A stretch of DNA of 64,000 nucleotides from Paramecium tetraurelia (Eukaryota > Ciliophora > Oligohymenophorea > Peniculida > Parameciidae), in NCBI RefSeq assembly GCF_000165425.1, contig NW_001799078.1, positions 147,790-211,789 of the forward strand, read 5' to 3'. The translations under genes were made by a program, and so were the position numbers. Numbering within the stretch: position 1 is the first letter of the stretch; each line of letters starts with the position of its first letter. A model generated the notes under the pieces. The model was not told where the DNA came from, ran no database searches, and was given only the letters and a program-made list of their open reading frames with translations. Shown here piece by piece: positions 1-13,054 of this stretch.

Positions 1-3000
1 CTTTGATTTTATGAATAACTCTATATCATTAAATTTGATCACTCTTATCGCAGAATCAATAAACTTCTTCTAGTCATCCCTTCTGCAATTAAATGGAGTT
101 TGGTCTTTGATCGAAGAGTCCATGACATTCAAAGATTGATCTAAAGGGATATCAGGGATGCCGACCAAAATATTCTAATTTGAGGGATCCTACTATGGGA
201 GATGTATTGAAGATTATTATTAATATTTATCGATTTTTTCTAATTGCATTGACATTTATTAATTCTATTGCTGTTGACTGAAGATAGATTTTTAAGGAAC
301 TAATTTAGTATTAGGACCAAGAGGATTAATATTTTATTACAACAAATGAGGAGATTGGATTTGATTCAAAGTTGACAAATTGGCTTAATTGTTAATTAAA
401 TTTCTCTTTGTATGCTTCCTGAATAATTGCAATTAACTAGCTGTAAAATTGAGAGTAGGAGTCTTCTAAGGAATTACTTATTATTAGGTGGATGAAATCA
501 ATTAATTTGGTTGTAGCAATCCCTAATTATTTTATGGCTAATTTAATTGTTAAAGATCGTCCTATTTCATAGAATTTAACTTATTGGTTAAATTTCTAGT
601 AGTCTTCTATCTGATGGCTGCTATGCTTGCTTGATTTTGATTCTTAAAAGAGTTTTGTTACTATTCATTATTCAAGACAAATTTCAATTTTTAATCAATA
701 TGTGGCATTTCTGACTTTTTTTATTTGTTATTAAAAGATTGTTCGAAATTTCTTTTCTTTTCAATCAAATAGGTATCTATGATTCCCTTACCCTTAGCTT
801 CAATTTTATTATTAGTGAATTTAATTGATTTCACATTTTTAATTTGATCAAAAGCCTGAAGAGATATTTATATCAAACCTTCTGGACAATGAGCACATAA
901 TCTACTAGTCGTATTGACGGTGTCTCCAATCAATGAAAATTACGGCTTTATTGATCCAATCACACCCATTAGAACTCTACCATAATGTATACCTATTTTC
1001 AATCCAAAACTCTTTTGATTGGGTCCCCATTTAAAATGAGTAATTTCTTATTGAATCCCAAAGGCTAACTCTACCAACCTTTCGATAGGGTTCTTCAGAT
1101 GACCCTTAGGTTAGAATTTCTCTACACATTACAAACCTGAACATGCCATGTAGGTCTTTCCAACAGTCTCTATTTTTCTGACAATTAGTCGATGAACAGA
1201 TTTAATCAAATTGTCGATAGATGTTATCCATCAATTACACTATATTTTGAGCCTCTTCACTTACTATCACATCAAAACTGCACATGTCCACAAAGATTAT
1301 GCCTACCAATCCTTGATTCTCTGAGAAATTCAAATTGCCTTAATCAAGTCTACCCAATACAAATGGAGGCAACAACAACGACATTACAGATTAATACTTT
1401 GATCTCTCAATTTCCAATACTTTTCCACAAATGTAATCCTCTCGTTGTGTTACATCATCCTGATAACGAGATTATAAAGATATTATGCTGAAGGCTACAA
1501 ACAATACTATTATTTCTCCCAAATACACATCTTCTGCATTTTACATTTTGTTTGCATATAGCATCACTATTCCAGATATCAATGTCATTATTTGTTGAAT
1601 CACTATAAAACTGTACTTGTAATTGATTTGTTGAGTTAACGAAAAAATTACCAAGTAATAAAAGATGAATGCATAAAATTAACTATCATGATCGTAGACA
1701 TCTACACTTATTATGAATAAACGAAATATGGTTTAAAAGAATCCAAAATAGATTATCAACTTTTCATATTTTGGATAACATGATTAATTAATAAGAAACG
1801 CTTAGCAAAAAGTCAATATCAGCATTATGGAAAACAAGGCAGTATTAATCTATTCGAATCTCAATCCATAATGTATCAATAAAAATATATCGAGGCCAAA
1901 GAAATAACTTAAATTTGTTATGATCCCAATGAATTTCCATTTTGAAATGTACATCTATATGAATTCTTAATTATAAATATGTTCTTCGAAATTCAATGTA
2001 TAATTATTTAATTAAATTAATTGATTCTTGTTTTCTCCCTTATTGAATATCTGTTTCACTGACAAATCGATTTCAGAATCCTTAAACACCTTCTTTATTA
2101 AATATTAAATATTCTTTATACTCTGCAATTCCTTTGAAATTATTTCCAATATTAAATTAAAATCTATATCCTATTAGGATCTCTCTAAAAAACAATTGTA
2201 CAAATAAATGCTAAACTATCCAAACAAATTAACCACTATTTTCATTGCCAACATCATTAAAAATGACATTATTGTTGTAGGTTAAATTAAAAACTCTCTC
2301 AATATTTCGTAATCCAAATTAATCATCTCTATTGTTATGTGTAACAGTATCAATAATAAGGTACTCAAAGACAAGAATAATGCCAAGTAGAGTTCTTTTG
2401 ATAAAAATGCCAATTTAAAGAGATGAATTATCAAAATAAAACTAAAAAATAATGCAATTTCTTCTTTTGTATTGTAGACTCCTATTTGAATATCATTGAT
2501 ATAAAAGATGTATTTTACGATTGTTATTAGTACCACATCCATAATTGTTTCTAATAATAATTCTACAATGTGATTATTCTCTAAATCAAGGGATTTCTGT
2601 TTGATTGTATTTATTTTCACACTCAAATATTCTTATTCTACGAATATTGTCTTTATTGCATATGTTAACAGTATTGCTGGCACTAATATTTGCAATATTA
2701 ATAATCTATCCTTCGAGAGCAATTAACCATTATAATATGGAAAGCAATAGAATGTCATTTGCAATAATGCAAAACATAGGTTCCATTGAATGCATATGCG
2801 TTAAGTGGCATCCTTAATTTAAAATAGTTGAAATCCAGTTTTAATTACTAAATTGTCAAAAACCTCTAACTCATCAATATTTATTGAATATTAATTAATA
2901 AAGCCCATAACATCTGATTCGATTTCATCATGTCTCTAATAAGAGAAATTACTCATCTTTACTAAACCATGTGATCCTGCACTATAATTAACACATAAGG

Positions 3001-6000
3001 ATGAAGAATATTCACTATCATAAGCAGTTAAAAAATTCAATAATTTCTACTTCAAATTGTTGTTCATATTATAAACAATAATGATTTTATTAAAATGAAT
3101 AATAAATCCAAAATGATTATTGAGGTATTTGTCATTTAAGATTAAATCCAACACATTTCCATCGATAATCAAAGCATTGTTATTGATCTTAATTTTATCA
3201 GTTTAAATTTATGCATTTCTGCGATTTAATTAATTTGAGCTTTTCTTTGGATCTTCCTAACTAAGACTGCTTATAATTTATCTAATTTGATAAAGGATAT
3301 CATCTCTTGATGAAGATTAGAAGATATAAGTAATTGTTTCATTATGCAGAACATTATTTTTAATACAAAATGGTAGAACTAATTCGTAAGGTTTTTCTGA
3401 TTGAATAATAATCCTTGCTCTATTCGTAATAAAAGACTCCTTAATTAGATCTTAATTATCATTCTAACTAATTCCGAACAGTCCAATAATATCATACTAA
3501 TTTTCAGATAATAATTCGATCAATTAAATAGTTTTCTCGTAATCATTAATGACCAAACTCTTAGATTCTTAGAGATCTTCTTATTTAATTGACATTTTCA
3601 AAAAGCAAACAATAATATCTCCTCTATTTATTAAATATTGTATTTGTCTCTACAATAAAGTCTTCTTGACCAAGTCGAATTTCTCATATCCAGGAATATC
3701 GGAAATTGTAACAATACAGAATCTACACAATAACACTAATTGATTTGATTCTTTAATCTAAAAATTATTATCCTAAATCATCATTGCTATAAATCTTGAG
3801 GGAATTTTAAACATCTTATTGTTTTTAGTCTCATCATAATCAATAAACCCTTAATGATATAGTCGATAGTGAATTATATAAGGAATTTCTAAGTCATTAA
3901 TCTTCAACACATAACAAAGCTATTCTTGCTTATTATAACCATAAGTCTTATATGAAATTTTAAATAGTTTGCTCAATTTTAATAAGGCTTCGTCTTCTGC
4001 TAGAAAGTATTAATCAATGTTAAATTTAGGTTTTCTGATTCTTTCCCTTTCCGTAAATCCCAATTTGGAGTTTTTCTAAGATAGTCTGCTCTCTTCTCCA
4101 AGAGTCATCAACTCACTTCTAGTTAGATGACACAAAGAAATGACACAAAATAATTCAAAATATTAGAAAGGTTAGCTTAGTCCTAATTCAACAAGTGTGT
4201 TTTCCCTAAAAATTTAAACTTATTTAACCTGTTCTTCCTCAGGTTCCTGACTAACTTAACTATGTTATTGTTGATTTAGAAGATTCCCAGCTAAAGTGGA
4301 TGAGATCAAACCTCCTCCATCCATACTATGAAAGATTTCTAATGAGGGTCTGGCACTACTAGGATTATTGAGAATTGGAGAGTGTAGAGTTTAAGTATTC
4401 TATTTAATAAATGGTCTCTTATTTCCAGTATCCTTAATAATGTTGAAATTGATTTATTAATGAGAAGTTATGCTTAATTTTTGAGGAGGCACATTGGGAC
4501 TGATGGTTTCTATCTTCTCTTAGAGGATTTCAATGTTTTAATCATTGACTTATTTAATTAGATTGTAATAAAATTAGGTTTTCTTAAAAGACTGTGATAA
4601 CACTAAATCTGGAATCAAGGTTTGATCAATTTAATAGATAGTGTCTCCATGACATAAGGCTTCAATTTTTGCATCAGATAATATTTGAATATTTAGAAAT
4701 ACATGAGTAGTATCCATTATTTCTGTCATGTTGACTGGATAGTATATGTTCTGTTATTTGGCTACTTGTTTTGTTTCCAATATCAGTTCCTTGCAGTCTT
4801 TGGATTGTAATTGTGATCGATTTTCATTGATGATAAGGACTACATCGAATAGATGAAGGAACAAATTCAAATAAGATGGTAGAATAACCAGGAATTGTTG
4901 ATAACAATGGAGTAGGATTTGACTGAATGAGGAATTCGATTAGTATCCGTAATATTAGATCAAAGATGCAATTATGGGCATGACTATGTAAAGGAATAAT
5001 TATAAAATGCTGAGATTCTTATATCTATTTTTATTTTTCTATTGTTTTTTTACAGATTTAACTTTCCTACAATATAATGATTGTCCACCAACATTGATTA
5101 GGATTCCAAATACCCATTCACTAAATTATAATGCTTATCCAAAAAACAGAATATTTTCTGGTAAAATTGGTTCTCCTTTGGGATCTTTAGATAATTTAAT
5201 ATGACCTTCGAATTAATCAAAATTGTAATTATTATTAAATGTTAGTTTACCCTTTAATATCTTCCTCAAATAATTCAAGTCTCCTTTGTTGGGTGCATTC
5301 AATTCCACTTTGGTTGTTTTCATTGGTTCCTTACGTTGCAGAAAAGCCTATTTAAAATAACTTTTGGAATAAAAGTATCCATGTCTATTACTCATATCTA
5401 AAATGACTAAGTCGCCTGGACACTATTGGTTACGACTGAGAAGAATAAAGTCTCCTCTTTTCAAATTGCTGTAATTTACATCCTCAACATTTGAAGCAGG
5501 CAGGATATCAGGCACATTCGATTATGAGTCAAGGTATTAAATGCTCCTAATCGAAGATGAGCGAGCCTATTTGACGAAATTTTATGTATCATTATAGACC
5601 AAGTCTTCTTTTTTAAATCCTTTTAGTCTAGTGTAAACGATGCGAGTTTGTTGCAAGATAGATTGCCAACTTTACTTTTACTCAATCAATAATTATAATG
5701 CTCTAATTCCTGTTTCAATCAGAAAGGGTAATAAGTAAACTATAAACAAAATGAGTCTATTTGTAAATTGTTCAATAATTACGATGATATGACATCTTCT
5801 GTATTGTCATCATAAGCTATTCCCACTAAAATCAAAATGAAACTAGCTATAAGAAATAGATCATTAATATAGTCTTCAAACATTGTGTTAAATAACTCCA
5901 GAATTTTCTAATCAATCATATAAATTCAATACCTCCTTTAAACATTCAGTCATATACTCAAATAACCACTACTTCCTCCTTACTTTTTCTTCATAACTCT

Positions 6001-6070
6001 GTCCGTGCTCGAAAGTAAGCTAGCATTACTATTATTTTTATACATCAATTAGGGATTTTTATTTTTCCAT
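1..6070 (-). CDS. Guanylyl cyclase fused to a P4-ATPase-like domain (3' end beyond window)
   Basis: Predicted membrane guanylyl cyclase (GTP to cGMP) of the alveolate type, with a P4-flippase-like N-terminal half. The start at 6070 is chosen because introns at 5908-5932 and 5757-5782 then join in frame. Visible in order: first TM pair (near 5,880-5,700), an actuator-like stretch ending CPGDLVILD, a stretch containing ENILFFG and SEWVFGILINVGG, the M3/M4 pair, an ALIIDGNVLDL element typical of the P4 P-domain (near 3,170), later TMs (about 2,830-1,500), then one cyclase catalytic domain (about 1,450-700). The expected DKTGT and GDGAND motifs of active pumps are absent. The catalytic domain has FVDMCSFD, KIETVGKTYM and IGDTVNTTSR. 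It is C2-like, keeps the Asn/Arg pair and has Glu where guanylyl cyclases recognise guanine. A second catalytic domain is expected off the left edge. An apparent 1-base frameshift lies near 1173-1178. Confidence 0.85.
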
Positions 6071-6681
6071 TTTCTAATTTATTTTTATCGAATTTCTTAA
6101 ACTAATTCACATACTATTCATCTTTATTGTCATCAAGATTCTCGAGACACATTCTCAAAAAATGTAATTCTAATTCAATTTTTAATAAAAACAAGTCCTT
6201 CCAACTTATTATACCAAAACACCATAATATTATCGTTATTTTAGAATTAAATCTAATCAACAAACGAAGAATGATCATAAATATATCTTAAATTAGACAC
6301 CTATACTCTAGAAATTATTGTCTGTAATAACTATTTACTTTAGTTATTATTTGTCATTAGATATTAGATGTGAATTACTCAAAAATTTGAAATTTATAGT
6401 TTCTAAATTCAAATTTTAGAACATATTTATTATTTTGAGATTGTTATAAAATTTAAATTTTTACTTTCATTATAAATATTAATTTTATTTGTTTGTTAAT
6501 ATTTATTAAGTATTAGTATTCAAATATTCAACTTTTTTATAATGATTTGGGATATTGGAATCAAATCCAATTAATTGTGTTATTAAATTTTCTTTGTCAA
6601 TTATTCTATATGAATATTGAATTTGTATTGGTAAATTTTGATAATTTAAATTTAAAACATTTTATTATAATTTTTGTTATC
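6071..6681. other. Divergent intergenic region
   Basis: About 610 bases between the cyclase start (-) and the HMG-box gene start (+). Very A+T-rich. One short open frame lies in it but shows no family resemblance and is not called. It should hold both promoters; no specific element recognised. Confidence 0.5.
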
Positions 6682-7542
6682 ATGAGCTGTGATAGGGGAA
6701 AAAGTGCATTAATAAGATTAGTAATTATTGAATATCAACTGTTAAGTCCACTCAACTTTTATATTTTATGGATTACAAAATTCATGAATATAGTCCTGAA
6801 GAATTGTATGAAAACAAAGCTCGATTATTCGAATAATTAATGGCAGAATGGAACAATATGAGTGCCAATGAACAAGAAAAATATAATAAAAAAGTTCAAT
6901 TCACCAATGCAGGTGAAAAGGCAAAATAGCGCAAAGATGAATCTACTCTTGAAACATTGTATGAAACTGCAGTTGAAAAACACCACAATATATAATAATC
7001 AATAATAGAAGAAAAATGTGAAAAATAAACAAGTTTTGAGGAAATAAAATCAGCAGAAATAATTAAAGAGCAATGTATAAATAAATTAAATTTTAGTAGA
7101 AAATAATAATGCTGCTAGATTTCTTGAAGAATAAAAACAGGAGTTTAAAACCTTAAATTAAGAGTTTTCTGAAAAAGAAACTAATTCATAAGAACCTCCA
7201 TTGAAAATCCAAAGATCTGTAATTATTTAAGAACCTAGAGACCATTAAGTCAATGTCAATTTTTCATAAAAGGATGAGAAAATCTAAGAATCAAATGAAA
7301 TAGGAGAATAAAAAGATAATCTTGGAAATAGAAGGTCTAATGCAGGTAGGAAACGCTCTCAAAAAGAAACAGTTGAGAAAATAAAGTCAAAACGAGGTTC
7401 TGTTAAGAAGAGAGCTTTAAGCCTTTCAAAATAAATATAGTTATAATAACACAACAATCAAAAACACTTTTTCGTAGATGAAACGCTTAGCTTGAAATAA
7501 CTCAAGGAATAGATTAGGAATTTATTGAAACAACATGAATGA
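6682..7542 (+). CDS. HMG-box-like protein
   Basis: Likely chromatin protein. Residues about 6-60 resemble an HMG box: a basic start (RGKSALIRL), a central helix (QLLYFMDYKIHEYSPEEL), then LFEQLMAEWNNMSANEQEKY, which fits the family pattern of a conserved Trp followed by ms-x-x-eK-x-x-y. The box forms only after removing a 26-base intron just downstream of the start. A second 22-base intron near 7,075-7,100 restores the frame. The rest is hydrophilic, rich in Glu, Lys, Gln and Ser, with basic nuclear-localisation-like stretches (GRKRSQKE, KSKRGSVKKR). Stop TGA at 7540-7542. The box is divergent, so family assignment is moderate. It diverges from the cyclase and converges on the next gene with a 43-base gap. 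Confidence 0.6.
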
Positions 7543-7585
7543 AATTAATTATTATAAGGTTTTAAATATAAAACACATCTATAAA

Positions 7586-10500
7586 TCATTCTTTTGATGC
7601 TTATGAATGAGCAGATTTTCGAATTCTTATTTTTGTAAAGCTGTGACTTGTTGCTGGAGTTGAATTATTTAATAATCTCGAATCTACACTATAAAAACTA
7701 TTTGCATGTTAATGAGATGTTATTTTATATTATAATTTAAGTTAATTCCATGAATCTAGATTTTAAATAACTTTAAAGCACTCTTTAGATGATTATTTGA
7801 TAATCTGATTAGAAATTAAATTGCAGATTGAATTAATAAATTCATTTAAATAATTAAATTTCTTATTTTAAACAGCATTTAATTATGTTAATTCTGCCAA
7901 TTGTTTAACAATACTTAGGAAATTCAATTTCATAAATATAGTGTGGATGTTGAATTCAGATCCAAACTCCAAATTTAATTTCATCAATTTAATAAATATC
8001 CCTTAAAATGTTTGATTTGGTCGAATAGGGAAACAGTACTTACAGATTTCAATTAGACAACTCCAAGTTGTAGCAGTTATCCTATTTAGCAATTAGATCT
8101 GCCCTCTGTTGATTCCATATTCAATCATTAAGCAAAGTGTCTCACATAAAAGGGTTTTACCTACATCCAATTCAATAGCTTAGGATGATGAAGTCTTCCA
8201 TTACATGGAGTTGATAATCACCTTACACAAATAATCAATATAAGTTTATGCATTATCCTAAAAGTTCATGTATTCTGGCTTTTTCTTAATGATTAGATTT
8301 ACTAACTACCCGCATAAGACAGCACTATTTTCTTTCATACATGGAGTTAATTTTATTTTAAATAAGTAAATCTGATGATAATTATGAATATTACTTTCAT
8401 TAGATTGTCAAAAACTTTGCAATTTTCATTAAGCAAGATTACACTTAACATTTATTATCTATTATTCATAAAATAAGTATTAGAAAACAACTTATGGTCT
8501 CCTAAAATCAATTGCTAAATTAGGATTGATAAAAATTAGAGTAGATTATAACAAAATGGTTCATCCTTCATCAAACTAGTTATTATATGATATTTTATAT
8601 ACTTCTCTATTTGATATTAGTCTTATTTTTATTCATGATCCCATATGCCTAGTGTGACATCCTTTAGAGAAAGTGGATATAATTATAATGATAAATTTCT
8701 TGAGTGTTTTTTTTAATTTGGACCCTTTTGACTGTCCCTCATAAATGAAACTGATTTCTAATCATATTTGGTATTGCTATCTTTGGTTTCAACTCTAACT
8801 TCTAAAGGATTAAGATTATAGCCAAAAGGAATAAATTGATCTTTCTAAGAATCTTATTCATCTAAATCAAACATTACTGAAGCACTCCTTAAAACAATTA
8901 GCCTTTCTCGTGTAGCTCTCGGTTATCGTTTTTTATGAGGCTCATTAATTATTTCTGCATTCTAAATTGCAACCCTAATAACATCCATCATAGAAGCTGG
9001 ATTTTCATTGAATGAAGGTAAAATCTTATGTGAAACTTTATTGAAAAAAGATAATTATTTGATTGTTTTCTTTTAAACAAATTTTTTAATTTGATCTATA
9101 TCCCATTTTAAATGAATCTTTTCTTCCAAAGTAAAGTTAAAATTGTTTTCATTTTACTAATATACTTTTTCCTTTAATTGAAAATCTGGATGTAAAGTGA
9201 ATACTTCGAGCATGTTATTATTTCGAAAGTTTGATGTACATTTAAGTAATAAATCCTATCTATTTTTTGGGTTTAATAGTATGGTAATAATATCATCAAA
9301 CAATTTGGAAGCATTAAAATATGTCCATACTTATTCATATAATTTTTTTTAATGTTCTGTTATGTAATGTCCCAACAAATTAATTTATAAAAAGAGATTA
9401 ATGAGAAATGTAGATGATTGCTCATAATTGATATAATGCAAAAATGCATAGGGAATATTATAATGTAGACAGAAATAAATAGAAATATCTTATTCTTTTT
9501 CTAAATAAAATATCAGTAATTGAGTTAAATGATTGAAGTTACAATTCTTTAAGTTATCTTCGTTAAGACATTCGGACAAATAGGAAACTAGAAATTAATA
9601 AAATAGCAATACAAGCGATTTGTAAATACGAAGGGTTTACTTTTGCAATAATTTAGTGATTTTCCTCATCTGTTAAACTCTATAATGACCTTATTGATCT
9701 AATGTGATAGATGTGAGCAGGGGCTTATAAGGAATAACAATTTTTTAGATTTGGAATATCTTTTAAACTGATTTTCTAATCAAATTCAATTTTCATCCAC
9801 TATGATAGACTAATATTATACACAATTCGCAGGATCGTATTTTAAAGGGCAATAGATGAATGAGAGCATAGCCTCAATGTTTTCCTTTAATTTAAACATG
9901 TTTTATGAATTAATAACACTGCTGCCTATCCTTTTGGATATTACAGGAATTGGATAATTCATTTTGCTGAGCCACCTCTATAACTCAACTACTATCTGAT
10001 TTTCCTTTCTAATAGAATTGGATTTGGTTGGACTATCACATTCAGTCGGTTCCTCATAGAATTAGATTTCCACATTTCTTGGAGTTCTCATTGCAATTAT
10101 TTCCTCTACTTCATGAAAAATTAATGGATTTATATTGTGTATCAACGGCCATTTATGCACTATTTGCTGGAGACTTGTGTAGAGTTCGATAGTAACTTGT
10201 TTATCATGAATATTTCCTAAAATAGTTTTATAAGCCTAAGCTATTTATTCTGCAACTGACTAACCTTCCTAAGAATCATTTTTAGGAATTTGTTTGATAA
10301 AAAACTGTAGCTATGTTATGCACTCTTTATATATGTTTGGAAGATGACTTTTGATTACATCTGACAAGATATAAGTGTCCTGTGAAAACACCAATGTACA
10401 GGCATTTAAGAACTATATCTAAAATTATGTGATTGGAGCAAATCTCTCAATTATTAACTCCAAGAGCATTTTGATATTTTAACCAAACATTGATTAGAGC

Positions 10501-10692
10501 ATCAACATATAAAAAAAGAGATTCTCCTATTTGAACAATAAATGCCACATTGATTAAAAAGGTAGTAATTATGCAATCTGTTTGCAGGCTTTCGACATAA
10601 ATGAATATCGAATTTATTCTATATTTGTGTTAACCTAATATCTAATAAATAAGTACAGCTTCTTTAAGATAATCTGCACATTTTAATTGCAT
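7586..10692 (-). CDS. Large helical protein, possibly exportin-like (unrecognised)
   Basis: About 1,000 residues in at least five exons. Introns inferred near 10,490 (31 bases), 9,790 (25 bases), 9,610 (25 bases) and 8,390 (23 bases) give one continuous frame from ATG at 10692 to TGA at 7586-7588. The protein is mostly alternating hydrophobic and polar helices without TM segments or signal peptide, as in HEAT/ARM solenoids. Stretches such as ELYTSLQQIVHKWPLI and QIQFLNACTLVF look like helical repeats. Length and composition would fit a karyopherin-beta/exportin, and a SAPS-type PP6 regulatory subunit was also considered; neither has a diagnostic motif I can point to. The gene itself is well supported by frame continuity; its function is not. 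Confidence 0.6.
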
Positions 10693-11460
10693 TGAACAAT
10701 AAAGTCTATTGTTATTATAATTTATTTATAATCTTAAAATATGCAATAAGTATAAAGAAGTCATAAATTGTCAAGAGAATAGGAGTGTTTAAAAAATTAG
10801 AGTTTTAACTGAAGATAAAAAGAAGAAAGAAATTTTGAAATAAAAACTGTTTATGTGGGGTTCAATTAATTTATTTAAATGAGGCAATAAATAACTAATT
10901 ATTTACTTATTTTTATGATTCTTATATTAAAATAGTAAAATCTCATAAATTATGAGAGTAAATAAAAGATCGAAGCAACTTAAATATTTATAATAAAATC
11001 AGAATTTTCATAAATTCATTTGTTTTTTTACTAAATCATATAGAATTTATTTACTGTCAGAGCAATTAATAGATAAGACCGATAATTCTGCTTTTGAATA
11101 TTTAAATTAATGTATGGCAAACCTTAATAATTTATAATTTCAATCAAACATATCAAGATCTGTTATAATTCTAACAGTAGAGTTTATATGATTGATTTAA
11201 AATAATTTTTAAATTAATATCTAAAGTAGATTAAGAATTTTATAACATTAGATTTTCAAAGCCAATCTGAGAAAATGTATTGTTTAAAGATATTTTGAAA
11301 ATTCTGTTCATTTTTAGAAGCCACAAGGTCTAAAATCAGAATTTATACTTTAGTTCATATTTGACACTGAAATTGAGTATTTATTAATAAACAAAAAATA
11401 AATCAAATAAAATTAAGAAATTAGTACTAACTAATATAGTTATAGAATATAAATGATTTT
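10693..11460. other. Long A+T-rich intergenic spacer
   Basis: About 770 bases between two minus-strand genes, holding the promoter of the helical protein and the 3' region of the coiled-coil gene. Only short open frames with low-complexity A/T composition; no gene, RNA or repeat recognised. Confidence 0.4.
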
Positions 11461-13001
11461 TCATATTAATAAAATAACACAGAATTAACTTTCAATATAA
11501 CCCTTTAGTTTTATCCGTGAAATTATTTGATGTTACTAATTCATTTTTCTTGACAAGAGCAGTTTTTAATATAGCTATTATAACAATATAAAGAGTACGT
11601 TGACTGGTAATGTGTTTATATTTAAAGGTTTTAAAGGTATTGAATTTTTTAGTTGCTTCCTCTGCATCCATTTTCCATTTTTCATTTAATTTAAGTGATG
11701 AAGTAATTTATAGTTAATTGTTAAAAGTGAGTTAATATAATTAATCTAAGAATTCTTCTCTTTCTATATATCTTCTTAATAATGTTCTAATGTTTTAAAA
11801 TTTAAATACATTTTATCTGTGTGAGTGAATTATGTAAAATTTATATCTCCTGAATTATGATTTAGATCCAAATATCTATGATTCAGAACCTGTTTTTGTT
11901 AGCACTAACGAGAGTGAACTTCTTTTTTTGTTTCAGCAATGCATTCTAATAATATTTATTCCATTTCTCCTCTTTAACAATTTTATTTTGAAAGTTCTGC
12001 TTTCAATTGCTAAGTCTATTATTTTTCTTTTTACAATTACAATTTCAAATCAGAGATAATATCTTTTTTGGAGATTTCTTCAATCTAATATAATGCAATT
12101 ATTACCTATTCCATATCTGGATTCTGTCTACTTTACTATTAAGAAGACAATTCTCTTTTGTAAAAATCATTTAATGAAGAGCCTTAATCTTAAATTTTGT
12201 TTGAAAATTAAGTCTTCTAAGTTTATTTGATTGATGAAAACCCTCGTTTAGATCCCTCACCAATTTCATCTTTAGTTGAACTCACTTGAGTGCCATCTTA
12301 GGTCATTGGCCTCATGTCCAGCATTTTCTTAGCTTTGTTTCTTTAACCAACATTTCCACCTGAACCCAGTCTTGTAATTGCCTTTTGTTCTTCGCTCTTT
12401 TATTTATATAAATACAATAATTCATATTTCAAAGCCTTATTCTCTTTTTTTGAATCTAATTGATATTAATAGCTAATACCAATAACAAAGCCTTCATAAT
12501 ATTGCTTTTCTTCTAAGGTAATCTTTAATTTAAATTTGAGTTCTTCGATAGTTCTCAATTATTCCTAACACAATTTATCTAATCTTAAGGCTTCTTATTT
12601 AAAATAATCTCTTTCTTCCTCTAGAATTCTCTTTTTCTCATCTGCCTTCTACCTCAATGCCTCTTCATCAATTTTTCTCTTCATGTTCTTCAATTCTTTT
12701 TGAACTTCTGTCATTTATTCTCTATATGCAATCATAAAGTCATCTTCTTAGGATTTTATAATTTTATCAATCTTCCCTTATAAATTCTTCTTATTCAATC
12801 ATTTATTTACATCAAGAATATCTTATAATTTATTATAATCTCGATCTATTTCCTTCCCGTATTTTATGTTGTCTTCCAAAAATACCTTTTTCTTCTAAGT
12901 CATAAATTGGGTTTAAGTCAACAAGAGGTTATCAAATCCTTCAATTGCAGACTTTGTTAATACTAAAATCAAAAGTAAGTTTTACAATTTTGGGGTTCCA
13001 T
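11461..13001 (-). CDS. Coiled-coil protein, unknown
   Basis: About 490 residues. ATG at 13001 is followed within 16 bases by a 23-base intron, and a 21-base intron near 12,800 restores the frame after an in-frame TGA. The N-terminal 250 residues are heptad-like and rich in Glu, Lys, Leu and Gln (for example AYREQMTEVQKELKNMKRK), typical of a long coiled coil. A Ser/Gly-rich linker and a second helical region follow. No TM or signal peptide. Its start lies only 53 bases from the divergent start of the TEDC1-like gene, so the two may be co-expressed; a cytoskeletal role is inference only. Stop TGA at 11461-11463. Confidence 0.6.
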
Positions 13002-13054
13002 TAAATACTAAATGTAATAATTATTAATTATTTCAATCAAATTTCAGAAGCAAT

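Noticed and set aside
1192-1491. 99-residue plus-strand ORF
   Set aside because: Antisense to the cyclase catalytic domain.
6547-6840. 97-residue ORF before the HMG gene
   Set aside because: Low-complexity hydrophobic frame; the spliced HMG-box frame overlaps its 3' part and is family-like.
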